From contig CM075857.1 in NCBI GenBank assembly GCA_037975125.1, forward strand, positions 41,408,436-41,472,435: a stretch of DNA of 64,000 bases. The letters are read 5' to 3'. The DNA is from Latrodectus hesperus (Eukaryota > Arthropoda > Arachnida > Araneae > Theridiidae). Both the position numbers and the translations under genes were made by a program. This document shows positions 12,227-23,342 of the stretch, in pieces; position 1 is the first letter of the stretch, and each line of letters begins with the position of its first letter. The notes under the pieces were generated by a model. That model was given only the letters and a program-made list of their open reading frames with translations, was not told the origin of the DNA and did no database searches.

Positions 12227-12350
12227 ATCCTGTGACAAAAAAGTTTCTATCAGATAATATAGATCCTGTATTTGGTTTTCCTCAAATTGTACGATTTAGT
12301 TGGTCTACTGCTGGAAAAATTTTGGAAAACAGTGCTGTTCCTATTCAATG
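12227..12350 (+). CDS. RNASEH2A: RNASEH2A exon with FGFPQIVRFSW motif
   Basis: Fourth recognised exon. It continues (D)PVTKKFLSDNI, then DPVFGFPQIVRFSW and STAGKILENSAVPIQ. The human protein has [23 protein letters not shown], so this is the conserved C-terminal helix region. The acceptor CTTTCTGTAG and donor CAATG|GTATTA are good. It ends after two bases (TG) of what should be a Trp codon, as in the family. The remaining C-terminal tail, which in other animals includes a PCNA-binding motif, was not found with confidence. A short candidate at 23041 would add only five residues before a stop and is not accepted. Confidence 0.88.
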
Positions 12351-13089
12351 GTATTATCATTGTCATATTTTTTAAAACACAATTGCATTACAGATTCCAA
12401 TTGATGTAATTTGATTAATATGCAAGCTAAACAAAATAAATTATACCTGTATGCCTTAACATTAATATAAATTGTTGAATTCAGCTTGAATTTTATTGTT
12501 AAATTTTTGAAATTTATTTAATATATATTTATCATTAATATAAAGCTCATCAAAAGGTTTGATTATTTAAAATTTAATGATGCATATCTAATTATATACA
12601 ATTATGTGACACTGAAATGTAACACCCAAATGGAGTGCCCAGAGAATTATGCAAATTTCAGTGGTAGGTACACCTCACTAAGATATGTAAATGATGTTAA
12701 ATATACAACTCTCCAGCCAACATTGAATAAGATATAAAAGAAGAAATTTTAGAATGTGCAATTTCGCTATCGTTATTTCTGTTGTAGAAAATATATTTAG
12801 AAATTTTGTTCTTGTTTAAGAATATACATAATAGCAAAAAATGAGACTATCTTCAATGAAGCCAGCTTCTGAGACAGATTATTTTACTTAAGAGCATATT
12901 TATCAGACTAAATACAAGTTACTCCACCAAATATACTACAGATCTGAACTGACACATACTTAGAAGCTTCTACAATATATTGGTTATGGAAAAAATGATT
13001 AGAACAGAATGTGATGTGTTTGAGGAATGTTCAAATTTAGTGCTAACTTGAATGACAAAAGCACACATAGATCAATACATCTGCTGACA
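12351..13089 (+). other. AT-rich stretch downstream of RNASEH2A exon
   Basis: Probably the start of the last RNASEH2A intron. No gene or repeat is recognised. It ends at the target-site duplication of the SINE (13078-13089). Confidence 0.5.
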
Positions 13090-13266
13090 TCCGAGCTGGC
13101 AGCCGAAAGGTTAGCGCTCTTACCTTCGGTTCAACAGTTCGTAGGTTCGAATCCCACCTTGGGCCTGGATGTTTGTCGTGGTTCAGAATCCACTTTAAAC
13201 CGTATGTCCTGGTCTAATTAGCCCTCATGTTCAAAAAGTGACCGTTGAGCAACAAACAAACCAAAG
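13090..13266 (+). mobile_element. tRNA-derived SINE with target-site duplication
   Basis: The 5' part resembles a tRNA gene: an A-box-like TGGCAGCCGAAAGGTTAGCG and an exact B box GGTTCGAATCC (13144-13154), the internal promoter of RNA polymerase III. The 3' part is unrelated to tRNA and ends in CAAACAAACC. It is flanked by CATCTGCTGACA (13078-13089) and CATCTTCTGACA (13267-13278), a 12-bp duplication with one mismatch that marks LINE-assisted insertion. A second copy of almost the same length is at 26184-26367. It is not a working tRNA, because the acceptor stem does not close. Confidence 0.9.
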
Positions 13267-13331
13267 CATCTTCTGACAAGTGATGGTGACCCTACAAGCC
13301 ATTTCTTGCCCCAATCTGCAGTATATTCAAG

Positions 13332-13866
13332 CCCCTCAGGGGGTTTACCTTCTTTAGGTAAACACGGGTGTCACAATCCCGAGGTACCCCAGTGATCTGT
13401 CCTCTTCTTTCTTTTCTTCTCTCCTCTACTCTTCTGCTTTTTCTTCCTCTTCTCCCTCAGTGTGGTTGCCTCGTAAGAGGTTGAGGGCTCCCCTTGAGTA
13501 GCTTTCGCCGCTCTGTTGCTATTAGCTACTCTTGAGGACTAAATCACCCACGTGTTTGCCGTGCGTGGAGACCCGTGTCCCTGGAAAGGAGGGTCCTGGT
13601 AATTGAGGCCCCCAGAGACCAACACATTACTTTGGCCTCTGCTTCAGGTAAACGGGAGGTGTGTTGTGGTCCTCAGCACATCAATCGGCTTTATGGATCA
13701 AGCGATCGGTACATCTACTGGGTGACTCGTTAAGGGTGGAGGCCACTTCAGGGATGTACTGTGAGCGTATAGGACCTGGACTAGCACTGGTGCAGCTGGT
13801 CTGCATCCCCTTGTTGGACTCGGTGGTGGGTGGTGCGGTCAGGTCCCGAAATTTTATAAAAACAAT
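13332..13866 (+). promoter_or_regulatory. LINE 5' UTR with two terminal hairpins
   Basis: The first 32 bases can form two adjacent stems: CCCC-TCA-GGGG, then GTTTACC (13343-13349) with GGTAAAC (13357-13363). The second LINE copy keeps both, with a T:G wobble in the second stem. A long pyrimidine tract follows (about 13397-13460). LINEs of this type usually carry an internal polymerase II promoter here; that function is inferred. Confidence 0.6.
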
Positions 13867-14994
13867 ATGGAGAATAAAAATTTCACTTTTCTCCCACAGG
13901 AGCAGCAATTTGAAAATCTGAAACCAAAGTTTTTTATAATCAAGAGAAAGGAGGGCAATTTTACAACTGTGTCTCCTTTCCTGATTCAAAAAGGAATATC
14001 GGGAATCGTTGGGGAAGTGAGAAAAGTTCAAAAGATGCGCTCGGGTGACTTGCTTGTAGAGGCTGCATCAGACTCTCAAGCAGCTATTCTGGCTAGCATG
14101 AAATCATTGGCTAACATGGAAGTGACTGTCTCGCCTCATGGCAACCTTAATTTCTCTTGTGGTGTCATCTCAGCAAGGGATTTATTATACTCGCCGACGG
14201 AAGAGATTCTGGATAATTTACAGAATCAGAAGGTCTGTGGCGTAAGACGCATTACAGTCAGACGGGATGGCAAAGTTATTGACACTAAGCACCTAGTTCT
14301 GACTTTTGCGACGCCAGACCTTCCGCAGTATGTAAAAGCTGCGTATATGAACCTACCCGTCAGGCCTTATATACCAAATCCCTTGAGATGTTTCCAATGT
14401 CAGCGCTTTGGACACTCGAGAAACGCCTGCAGAGGCAAACTCACCTGCGCTCGATGCGCGGTGGTTGGCCACGATAGCTCGAACTGCACGGCAAAGGAGG
14501 CATGTGTCAACTGTCATGGTGACCACCCCTCCTATTCTCGAAGTTGTCCTCAGTATATGATGGAAAAAGAGATAGCCACAATTAAGGTTAACAACAAATG
14601 TTCCTATCCTGAGGCAAGACGATTGGTCACTTCACGTACTCCACAGCCAGGAGTCAGTTATGCCACTGCTGCCAGAAAAGTCACTAAATCGAGCAGCACA
14701 CAAACCGAAATCTTTTCTCTTTCTCCAGTTAGATTACCTCCAACAACGGAAAAGCCAAAATTTAAGAAAACACCTACCTTTACTAGAAAAGCTCCTTTTG
14801 CAAAATCAAAAGCAGAGAAAGCTTTAAAATTAAAAAAAGCTAAAAAACCTACCATCTCCACCCATAATACTTTCTCTTGCTTGGAGACTGAAGCGACTTC
14901 TTTACTTCCCTCGGACGATGATACATCGCTCGAGGATATGACAGAAGACCCGCCTTCCAGCTCCGTGAAAGGAGCTCTACAATTTAAAAAATAA
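13867..14994 (+). CDS. LINE ORF1, Gag-like zinc-knuckle protein, 375 aa
   Basis: RNA-binding structural protein of the retrotransposon. It begins at an ATG in AACAATATGGAG. The N-terminal half contains an RRM-like region (FIIKRKEGNF onward, residues about 20-110). Three zinc knuckles lie near residues 175-225: CFQCQRFGHSRNAC, CARCAVVGHDSSNC (both CX2CX4HX4C) and CVNCHGDHPSYSRSC (CX2CX3HX6C). The C-terminal third is rich in Lys, Ser and Thr (KAEKALKLKKAKKP). The frame is open from start to stop. ORF2 begins in the -1 frame right at the ORF1 stop, within TTTAAAAAATAA, so ORF2 could be made by slippage on the A run or by reinitiation (inference). Confidence 0.92.
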   Translation: MENKNFTFLPQEQQFENLKPKFFIIKRKEGNFTTVSPFLIQKGISGIVGEVRKVQKMRSGDLLVEAASDSQAAILASMKSLANMEVTVSPHGNLNFSCGVISARDLLYSPTEEILDNLQNQKVCGVRRITVRRDGKVIDTKHLVLTFATPDLPQYVKAAYMNLPVRPYIPNPLRCFQCQRFGHSRNACRGKLTCARCAVVGHDSSNCTAKEACVNCHGDHPSYSRSCPQYMMEKEIATIKVNNKCSYPEARRLVTSRTPQPGVSYATAARKVTKSSSTQTEIFSLSPVRLPPTTEKPKFKKTPTFTRKAPFAKSKAEKALKLKKAKKPTISTHNTFSCLETEATSLLPSDDDTSLEDMTEDPPSSSVKGALQFKK

Positions 14995-17900
14995 CTTCCT
15001 TTATTTCTTGGAACTGCCATGGTTTGCGATCACATCTTGATGACATTAAGTCTCTTATAACAACTTATAACCCCGCATGCGTTGCACTTCAGGAGACATT
15101 CCTGAAGACTTCCAACATTATTGCTGTGCGAGGGTTTAAATGCTTTAGAAGAGACTGTGGTGATGATGGTGCAGTGTCTGGTGGTGTTTGTATTTTCACA
15201 TCAAATAATTTCCCCAGCACTGTCCATCCACTAAATACTACTCTACAGGCTGTAGCTGTTAAAATTCACACTACATGTATGATTACAGTCTGTAGTTTAT
15301 ATTTACCACCACATAATGTCATCCGCCAAGAGGAACTCGACGCATTAGTTGATCAGCTGCCTACACCATTTTTGTTACTCGGTGATTTTAACGGACATAA
15401 TTCTTTGTGGGGAAGTGATGATATCAATTCTCGCGGTCGACAGATAGAACAGTTTATTTCTGATAACTGTCTCTGTCTGCTTAATACCGACGAGAAGACA
15501 TATTTCCATCTACCCACAAGAACGTTTCATTGCCTCGATTTAGCCATTTGTTCTCCATCTATTCTGCCATTGTTAAATCTAACAGTAGGAAATGATCTGC
15601 ACAACAGCGATCATTTTCCTCTCGTCATCTCCCAGACTGGAGGTAGTAGTGTAAGACAACGCTTACCTACTTACGTGTACAGTCGGGCAGATTGGACGTT
15701 ATTTACACAATTGGCAGTTATTGATGATGAAATGGTTTCAATCGAGGACATTGATATTGCTGTATATAAAGTCACCGAAACAATTAAGAATGCAGCTGAT
15801 ACATCAATTCCTAAGAGTTCCTCTATACCACATAGGCGTAGCAAACCTTGGTGGAATAAAGAATGCCAAGAAACATTTAAAAAACAGAGGAAGTTATGGG
15901 GGTTATTTAGGAGGTACCCCACAACGGAGAATCTTATCGCCTTTAAGAGAGCAAAAGCATTAGCTCGCAGAGCTCGTCGTCGAAGTAAGAAGGATTCTTG
16001 GACTCGCTATGTATCATCAATTACTTCTTCCACATCTAGTAAGCAGTTGTGGAGAAGAAAGTGAAAGACAGCCAATGGATTATATAAGGAATTTTCTATT
16101 CCTATCTTAAAATCCGGAGCTGCTGTTTACTCTTCTCCTAAGGACATCGCTAACGTCCTTGGTGAAACCTTTGCAACCGTTTCCAGCAACGACTCTTATA
16201 GTCCTTCGTTCTTAAGGACAAAGAGTCGCGCTGAACGAACACCAATTCGTTTCAACCATGGTGAAGCCTTGCCTTACAACTGTGAATTTCGGATGTTGGA
16301 ATTGAAGAGAGCATTACAGCAGGCCAATAATACCAGTCCAGGACCTAGATGGAATCAGCTATCAAATGCTTCGAAATTTAAGTCCAGACTCCCTATTGAA
16401 CATATTACTTTTGTTCAATAGGATCTGGAATGCCAAGAAATTCCCATCAGCTTGGAATGAAGCGATAGTGATTCCGGTTCTTAAGGCTGGTAAAGATCCT
16501 TCAGATCCTTCAAATTATCGACCAATTGCTCTGACGAGTTGCTTCTGTAAGACTCTCGAACGTATGGTCAACGCCCGTCTCGTATATGTCTTAGAAAAAA
16601 ATAAATATATACATATAAATCAGAGTGGCTTCCGTAAAGGGAGATCCACTCTTGATAATATCACATATTTGGAGACCCAAATCCGCAATGCTTTTGTGCG
16701 GAGAAACCATCTGGTCTCCATTTTCTTTGACATCGAGAAGGCATATGACCGTACATGGCGATATGGAATTCTCCGTTCATTATATAATTTTGGCTTTCGG
16801 GGTAATCTTCCGATATTCCTTCAAAATTTTTTAAGCTCCCGTGTTTTTAAAGTTCGTATTGGAACTGTATTTTCCAATACTTTTATTCAAGCCGAGGGTG
16901 TTCCCCAAGGCTCCATTTTAAGTGTCACCATTTTTAATTTATTCATCAGTAACATTCTACATCAATTACCACCTTCAATAAATGGTACACTCTATGTTGA
17001 CGACCTGCAAATATCATGTGAGGGTTCTAATATGCGATTAATTGAGAGACAACTGCAAACTGCAGTTAACAAACTTGCTGCATGGTGTGCTGAGAATGGC
17101 CATACTTTATCTCCTAGCAAGAGTAGATGTGTCCACTTCTGTAGAAAGACTAGCCTTCACAATGATCCAGTTATTAATATCAACAACATCCCAATACAAG
17201 TAGTCAATGAAATAAAATTTTTGGGAATAATCTTTGACAGAAAATTATCCTTTCTTCCGCATGTTTTGTATTTGCGGAAGAAGTGTGAGCGATCGCTTAA
17301 TATCCTCAAGGTGTTGTCAAATACATCTTGGGGTGCAGATCGCACATCACTACTTCGAATTTATCAGTCATTGATTCTATCCCGCATTGACTACGGGTGT
17401 GTTGTTTATGGATCGGCTAGATCTTCTATTTTACGAAGACTGGACACAGTTCATCACTCTGCTTTGAGAATATGTTCTGGAGCATTCCGCACATCACGCG
17501 TCCAGAGTCTATACGTTGTATGCCATCAACTACCGTTAGACCTGAGACGAATGCAGCAAACTCTCAATTATTACGCAAAAATTATGTCGACCCCACATCA
17601 CCCATTACGTTCCATGGTTCCTAATGCCTCTCTTAAAAGACTGTTTGATGCTCGACCAATGAGCATCCCACCTTTTCTCACAAGAGCCAAATCATATCTG
17701 TGGCTCACAGACCTATGTGATATTCGGATAGAGACTATTGATAATTTTGCTCATCCGCCTTGGTATGATCCAACCATTAATTTTAATAAATCTTTTGCTC
17801 AGTTTTTAAAATCAGACACAACACCTATTGTTTTTCAAACGCTATTCTCCTCCCATCGCTGTCAGTATCAATCATATACACCTGTATTCACGGATGGTTC

Positions 17901-18645
17901 AAAATCAGCAGGACACGTGGGCTGTGGAGTTGTTATAAATAACACTGTTTTTAGTCACAGTCTACATTCGTCCTGCTCCATCTTTACTGCTGAAGCCGCA
18001 GCTATCTTTTATGCGCTTCAGCATGTGAATACAGATGACCATCGTCAATTTTGTATATATACTGACAGCATGAGTGTATTGGAAGCATTGAGAAACAATA
18101 GTTTTACTTGCCATCCTGTTGTGTCAAAGATTTTTAGAGCATTAGATTCCCTTGCTGGCAAGGGATATGATATTATATTTTGTTGGATACCAAGTCACGT
18201 AGGTCTTGATGGAAATGAGAGAGCGGATGCAGCAGCAAAGGCTGCATCAGATCCAATATTACCATCGGTTCCTCTCTCAGATGTGAGAAAGGCTATTAAA
18301 AGTTTTATATATGGTCTATGGCAGGAATCATGGAACTTACAGGTCGTCAACAAATTACATACCATCTTCCCATCCCTCACCTCATTATCAGTTTTACCGT
18401 TACGAAGTGCTGATGTTAGATTAACTCGCCTTCGTATCGGACACACACGTTTCACACACAAACATTTGTTTTTAAGTGATTTAAATCCATGGTGTGAGAC
18501 GTGTGATGAACCATTTACTGTTTATCATATTTTAATCTCATGTTCTACTTTTAACGTCTACCGTTTTAAATTTTTCAAAACAAACCTTTTAACTCTATTT
18601 GATTTGCTGGGGAGCCACCCCACAAAAACCTATTTGCTTATTTGA
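14991..18645 (+). pseudogene. LINE ORF2: endonuclease, reverse transcriptase, RNase H; two lesions
   Basis: About 1,218 codons. The AP-endonuclease domain starts at ISWNCHGL (15003) and shows ALQETFL, GDFNGHNSLWGS and SDHFPL, which carry the catalytic Asn, Glu, Asp and His. Reverse transcriptase follows with SNYRPIALTSC, SGFRKGRSTLDN, FFDIEKAYDRTW, GVPQGSILS and the catalytic YVDD (16993-17004). RNase H shows FTDGSKS, TAEAAAIFYAL, YTDSMSVLEAL and WIPSHVGLDGNERAD, all four catalytic positions. The tail has a CETCDEPFTVYHILISC zinc motif (CX2CX7HX4C). Lesions: an in-frame TGA at 16062-16064, and one extra base near 16347 that shifts the frame just before DGISYQ. Otherwise it is open to the stop, so the copy is recently inactivated. 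Confidence 0.93.
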
Positions 18646-18869
18646 GAGCAATAGGTTTTTTAAACTTTATATGATTTGTATTTATACATTTTAAGATTTT
18701 ATATATATTTGATTTATTATATTTAATATATACATTTTAAGATAACTTATACACTGATTTTTGTGTTTTAATATTTTAATGTTGCTTGGGTTTAAATATA
18801 TATAAGGAAAAAAAGAAGAAAGAAAAAATATTAAATAAAATAAAAATATTCTTCCAAAACTTTGTTCTT

Positions 18870-18927
18870 GGCGCAGCATGTCCGTTTTTGGACCTTGCGC
18901 CATTAAACCCAACCAACCAACCAACCA
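18870..18927 (+). promoter_or_regulatory. LINE 3'-terminal hairpin and CCAA-repeat tail
   Basis: GGCGCA (18870-18875) pairs with TGCGCC (18896-18901), with an inner stem GTCC (18880-18883) and GGAC (18890-18893). The CCAA repeats follow (about 18908-18927). The copy at 36308 keeps the same outer stem and keeps the inner one through a G:U pair. In LINEs, 3' structures of this kind are recognised by the reverse transcriptase at the start of target-primed synthesis; that role is inferred. Confidence 0.7.
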
Positions 18928-18989
18928 GCAGTATATTCAAGATCACTGCTTGCTTCCATATTGACCAGAACCCTGTCCCATGGATTTGT

Positions 18990-21700
18990 TGCTATAAGCT
19001 TCAAAGTTGGGAATTTCCTGATTTTCCTCCAAAAAAATGTTTTGTCTTGAAAAGCCCTTAATTTTAAATCATATTCCTGAAATTCCTGAATTATTTTCTA
19101 TTTTACCTTGAAAGCAAAAGAATACTCCTATTTCCGATTTGCAAGAATTTAGATGATTCAGTTTGAAAAAATAGGAGTGATCTTAAAAATCTTACGGCCG
19201 AATAAAGGACAGATATTTCTGATAATGTCATAGGAGGATAAATTCAAAAGTGTCTTAACTCTTACATGTCAATGAAGAATTTGAGTGCGGTTGTCTTTTG
19301 ATTTTTTGTTTGGAAAAATATGTATTTTGTTATTCTTATTTTCGATTTTCAAATATTTATATGTACCAAGACTGAAATACCTGGAATAAGGAAATTTTCA
19401 GGCACTTGGCTTTCTACTAATCGTAAGGACAAAAATGATTTTGTCATAGACTTATTTCAAACTTGTTCAAACGATAAATCTTCCTTTTTATTTCATGTAT
19501 TTTGTTAACAATTTAGTGTTGCAAATATGATATATTCTTAAGTTTTTATTCATGCCAATTTACTAAAATATAGAAAACAAATGAAAAAAAGTTAAATCAG
19601 ACTGATTTTGTTTCTAACATGAATACAAAAAATATGATTGACAAAATCGTTGCTGATATCATCTTCCTGCAAGCATTGGATACTGTTAAATACACAAGAT
19701 AAAGTTTTAAAATCCAAAGCAATAATTTTGCTTACAGCTATAAAAAATAACATTTTATTTTCTTTAATAAATAAACTTGGCAATATTTTTTTCCATTGCA
19801 TTTGATAATTCGAAATTGCCAAATTTGTGAAACTCAGTGAAGTCAAAGCATTATATATGACAAAATTATGACTTTGCTTCTTACTTCTAAAATTTGATTT
19901 ATGATGATATAATTTCTTATGGATCTTATTTCATTTTATATCAGTAAACCAACTACCAATCAATTAAAAAACAATCAATTATTTATGTATCATATTGATC
20001 AGAAAAAAAATTCAAGATAGTTAATAATTATTGTATTTCTTTTTTCTTAGACATGGAGAATCTAGTAAAATTTTAGAAATAGTGTTCAATTTTATTTTAG
20101 AAAATTATTTAAATGTTGAAAAGTGGCTCCAGTGCTCCATGTATGGACTAAATGTCAATTTGTCATTTCAAAAAAGTTAAATGCTCATTTAAGTTCTTTA
20201 GGATACTTGAATTCAACTGATATTGGTACGTGCAGTTTACACATTATCAATAATGCCATAAAGAAAGGTATATCAAATTTAAATTGTGATTTAAACAGTT
20301 TTATTTAAATAATGGTTTAATTTGGAAGCAGCAAAAAGAGAAGATTATCACAGTGTTCAGATTTCATTATTAGTGGATTCTGTTGCTGAACATCTGTTTA
20401 AAAAAATATAGAGACTGTATCTAACATGTTATTGACTCTAGGACCAATTGTAATCGAATAATTGAAAAAATATTTTTTAACTACATTATTCCCAAAAAAT
20501 TTTGAAAAGGGTGAAAAATGTGCAATTCTGTCAAAATTTAAAAAAAGCTTATTGTATTTACAATTTGTTATTTTTTATTGAAGTATATTTTCTCCATATC
20601 TTTTACTTTTTTTTTTTTTTTTTTGAAAAAAAGTATTGATATGCTGTTTGTTTAGTAAGAAAAATAGTTAAAAGTAAAGTGTATAAATTTCTGAAATCCG
20701 ATGTTGTTGATAAGAAAGAAAGAATGCCTCTAGGCAATGTAAATTACAAAGAAGCCAAAGTGTGGTTACCCCTTAAAAATTTAGATGTTCTTTCAGCAGC
20801 TACTAAATTATTCTGAAAATAAAAGTTTTCCTTTGAGTTTATCCTGAAAATAAAGGTTTCTGCATAAGGTTAAAAATACTTACATGATAACTTGCAATTA
20901 CTTACAGGAGAAATTTCCACTTTCAAATGTTTTTTTCCAAGACATGTTAAAAAGATGAACATGTTAAAAAGGATTTTATTCAACTTGAGAATCATGCTAA
21001 ATGTCGCAAAAAAGTAAGCTTTTTGTGATAAAGTAAAAAGAGAAATTGAAATATATGTTTGTGAAGATATTAAACAAGCGATTGAAAATTTTCTGCAGAA
21101 AAATGATATTTGTATTTTTGGAATAAAATTTCTAAATTGAAAGATGTTTCAGGGAATTTTAAAATATTTTCTCACAAAATTAGTTAAATATCTGATATTA
21201 TCACATGGTCCCTGAACATCTACAACAACAGTATTATAACTTAAGCAAAGTACTAAATATCAGACCTTGGTATTCACTCATTAAGAATATGTAAAGATTT
21301 CATATATAGGAAGGAATCTCTATTGTTAATTTAGTTACAAAATCAATGAAACAGTACATAAAAAATGCTCATTCTCAATATGGTTCTTACTTGGAACAAA
21401 AAATAAAGAAAAATATGAAAAAAAGGAAAATGATGAATAGAACATGAATAAAGCAGATAAAAAATTGTTCAAATTTTTCATAGCAGAAGAAAATAACCTT
21501 TTAAAAGATGAAGCAGCAGCACTTGGGTTGATCAGTAGCTTATCAGAAAAATTAAGAAATCCTGTAAAAATTGCGATTTTAAGGAAATAAATATTGCCAA
21601 TGATAAAATCAAAGAAATTTCGGAAAAATTAGCTGTTACTTGAAAAAAAAACACACAATTTAAAAGAAAACTCTAGTTTTTCTTCTTATTTTGCAATTAT
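18990..21700 (+). mobile_element. Degraded hAT-like transposon remnant
   Basis: No long reading frame survives, but short translated pieces appear in order. These are KFSGTWLSTNRKDKNDF (19400-19445); STDIGTCSLHIINNAIKKG (20215-20270), a motif I associate with a widespread hAT-like transposase group; REDYHSVQISLLVDSVAEH (20337-20395); KKERMPLGNVNYKEAKVWL (20713-20772); and EKFPLSNVFFQDM (20908-20947). Stops and shifts lie between all of them. Words such as GGGAATTTCCTGATTTTCC near 19010 resemble the proposed end of the element at 8639. Boundaries and family are inference. Confidence 0.5.
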
Positions 21701-23244
21701 TCTGAAAGAAAATGTCGTGAAACTTCTAGAAAATTGTTTCCCTCAGGAAACGATTTTCTTTTGTTTTATGAACTATTTTCTCTGTTGCTAATGACCTGCA
21801 TGATAAAATGATAAAGCGATAAAAAAATTTTCTGATTACAATTTTCTCTTTCATCCTGTTAAAAAAATTAAACCGCTTGAAAAATATCAATATAAAAGTT
21901 TTCGCCAGTAAATTATATATATACATATAATTTTTCTCCCATTAATAGATTTTACAAGCTATCATGTAATAATTTCTTCGTTAAAAGAAAACTTTGAATT
22001 TCCGTCAACCTACTTAAATATTTTTTTAAAACATTTCAAAAATAAAAGAACACCAGAAAGTTATTCTATCAATACTTTAATTATTAACAATGAACTTTTT
22101 AACACCCAAATGTTTTACTTTTTCTATCAAAATTGCCAAAGTATTTTTTCTCGGTTTTACGTTAAACAGTGAACATAAATATCTTAAATGAGCAAAGTAA
22201 TACGTAATTTTATTGCAACGAAAATCTCGAATTGTAATTGAATTACCGTAATCGAACAATACTCGAGTCGTCTACGTGCGAATGAAAGTAATCTTTTAAT
22301 GTTTTCTTACAGAAGGAAATATATTAACTACACCAGTATGATAGACATTTGATTCAATATTAAACAGTTAATGCAACATCATATAATAAAGATAAGAAAA
22401 ACCACATTCAAAAGACTATTCATAATATGACGAAAATTAACCGTCATCCTGTACGTTACAAGAAGTCACGTTGAATTTCAAAGAATCATCAAACAGCAAT
22501 TACTGAGGTACATCTCAAATCATTTCCGCTTCTCGCACCGCCCGCATTTTGAGCATGTTCAAAAAGGATTCCAGGAAGCAATGAAATTTCATCTTCGTCG
22601 CTCGAGCCATTTTTTTCTTCTCGAAAAAGGCTTCTGAAAGCCAACCCAAAAGAAATTCGGAATCTAAACAACTTTAACTAAATTTATCGCTTTATCGTAA
22701 ATCAGTAACTGTAACTGTAATGTCCCCTTACTGACATGATTGCAGAACCAAACATGGATTTTTTTCTTTTCTTTAGTGTTGATTTGATAATATTGACAGC
22801 AATTATAAGAAAGCATGCGCAGAACGCATGAAATAATAATGTTACTTCACATTTATCTTACTCGCTTTTATTAATCCTAAGCTGCAGATTTCATGCTATT
22901 CATATATCAATTTTTTAAAATCAAGTTTTACAACCTTTGTCCAAGAGTTAATTATGCCTTCAAAAGCATTATTTTCCTTCTATGGATAAACAAATTACAA
23001 TATCTTTAATATTAAGATTTTAAATATTATTCTCTTACAGGAGAAGGTCACCCGTTTGATTTTAATTTGTTAGTCTCAAATTGCATGGAATAAGTTAAAT
23101 ATGATTACTACAGAGGTACTTTGGGGCATAAACAGAGAAAACTTAGTACTTCAAATAATCAGCGCCAGAGAATTATGTTACAATAATTCACAAAACATTT
23201 ATTTCACTGAAATAGATCAAATTAATGGAATAAAAAATTTAATC

Positions 23245-23245
<1 letters not shown>
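21701..23245. other. AT-rich stretch with a small GC-richer island
   Basis: Mostly AT-rich. 22490-22740 is less AT-rich and on the minus strand contains an ATGGCTCGAGCG start with good context, followed by a 31-codon frame. It could be a promoter or first-exon fragment, but no protein is recognised. A splice-acceptor-like TCTCTTACAG at 23040 is followed by a frame that stops after a few codons. Confidence 0.35.

Positions 23246-23340
<95 letters not shown>
23246..23340. repeat. Long AT microsatellite
   Basis: About 95 bases of almost pure AT repeat. The open frame across it is only an Ile-Tyr run and is not a gene. Confidence 0.97.

Positions 23341-23342
<2 letters not shown>

Larger units (their letters stand above)
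13332..18927 (+). mobile_element. Near-full-length Jockey/I-like LINE, 5.6 kb
   Basis: Bounded by a perfect 14-bp target-site duplication GCAGTATATTCAAG (13318-13331 and 18928-18941). It has a 535-bp 5' UTR, ORF1 (nucleic-acid-binding protein), ORF2 (endonuclease, reverse transcriptase, RNase H) and a 3' UTR ending in four CCAA units instead of poly(A). The 5' boundary is confirmed by a second copy (36308-40347) that starts at the same sequence, CCCCTCAGGGGG. Only two lesions break ORF2, so the insertion is young compared with most others here. Assignment to a named clade (Jockey, I, or a relative with RNase H) needs a phylogeny. Confidence 0.95.

Noticed and set aside
13090..13160. Possible tRNA gene with A and B boxes
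   Set aside because: The acceptor stem does not close, the sequence is repeated at 26184 with the same unrelated 3' half, and both copies have target-site duplications. It is a SINE.
16062..16347. Interpreting the break in the LINE ORF2 as a gap between two genes
   Set aside because: The region reads continuously as ORF2 (KTANGLYKEF, then SIPILKSGAAVYSSPKDIAN) in the frame before the stop. It is one gene with a stop codon and one extra base.
22489..22671. 60-codon minus-strand frame in a GC-richer patch
   Set aside because: No recognisable motif. The overlapping ATG with good context gives only 31 codons. Recorded as a possible promoter or exon fragment only.
23041..23060. Candidate last exon of RNASEH2A after TCTCTTACAG
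   Set aside because: It would complete the Trp codon but adds only about five residues before a stop, with no similarity to the family tail. It is also more than 10 kb away across several insertions.
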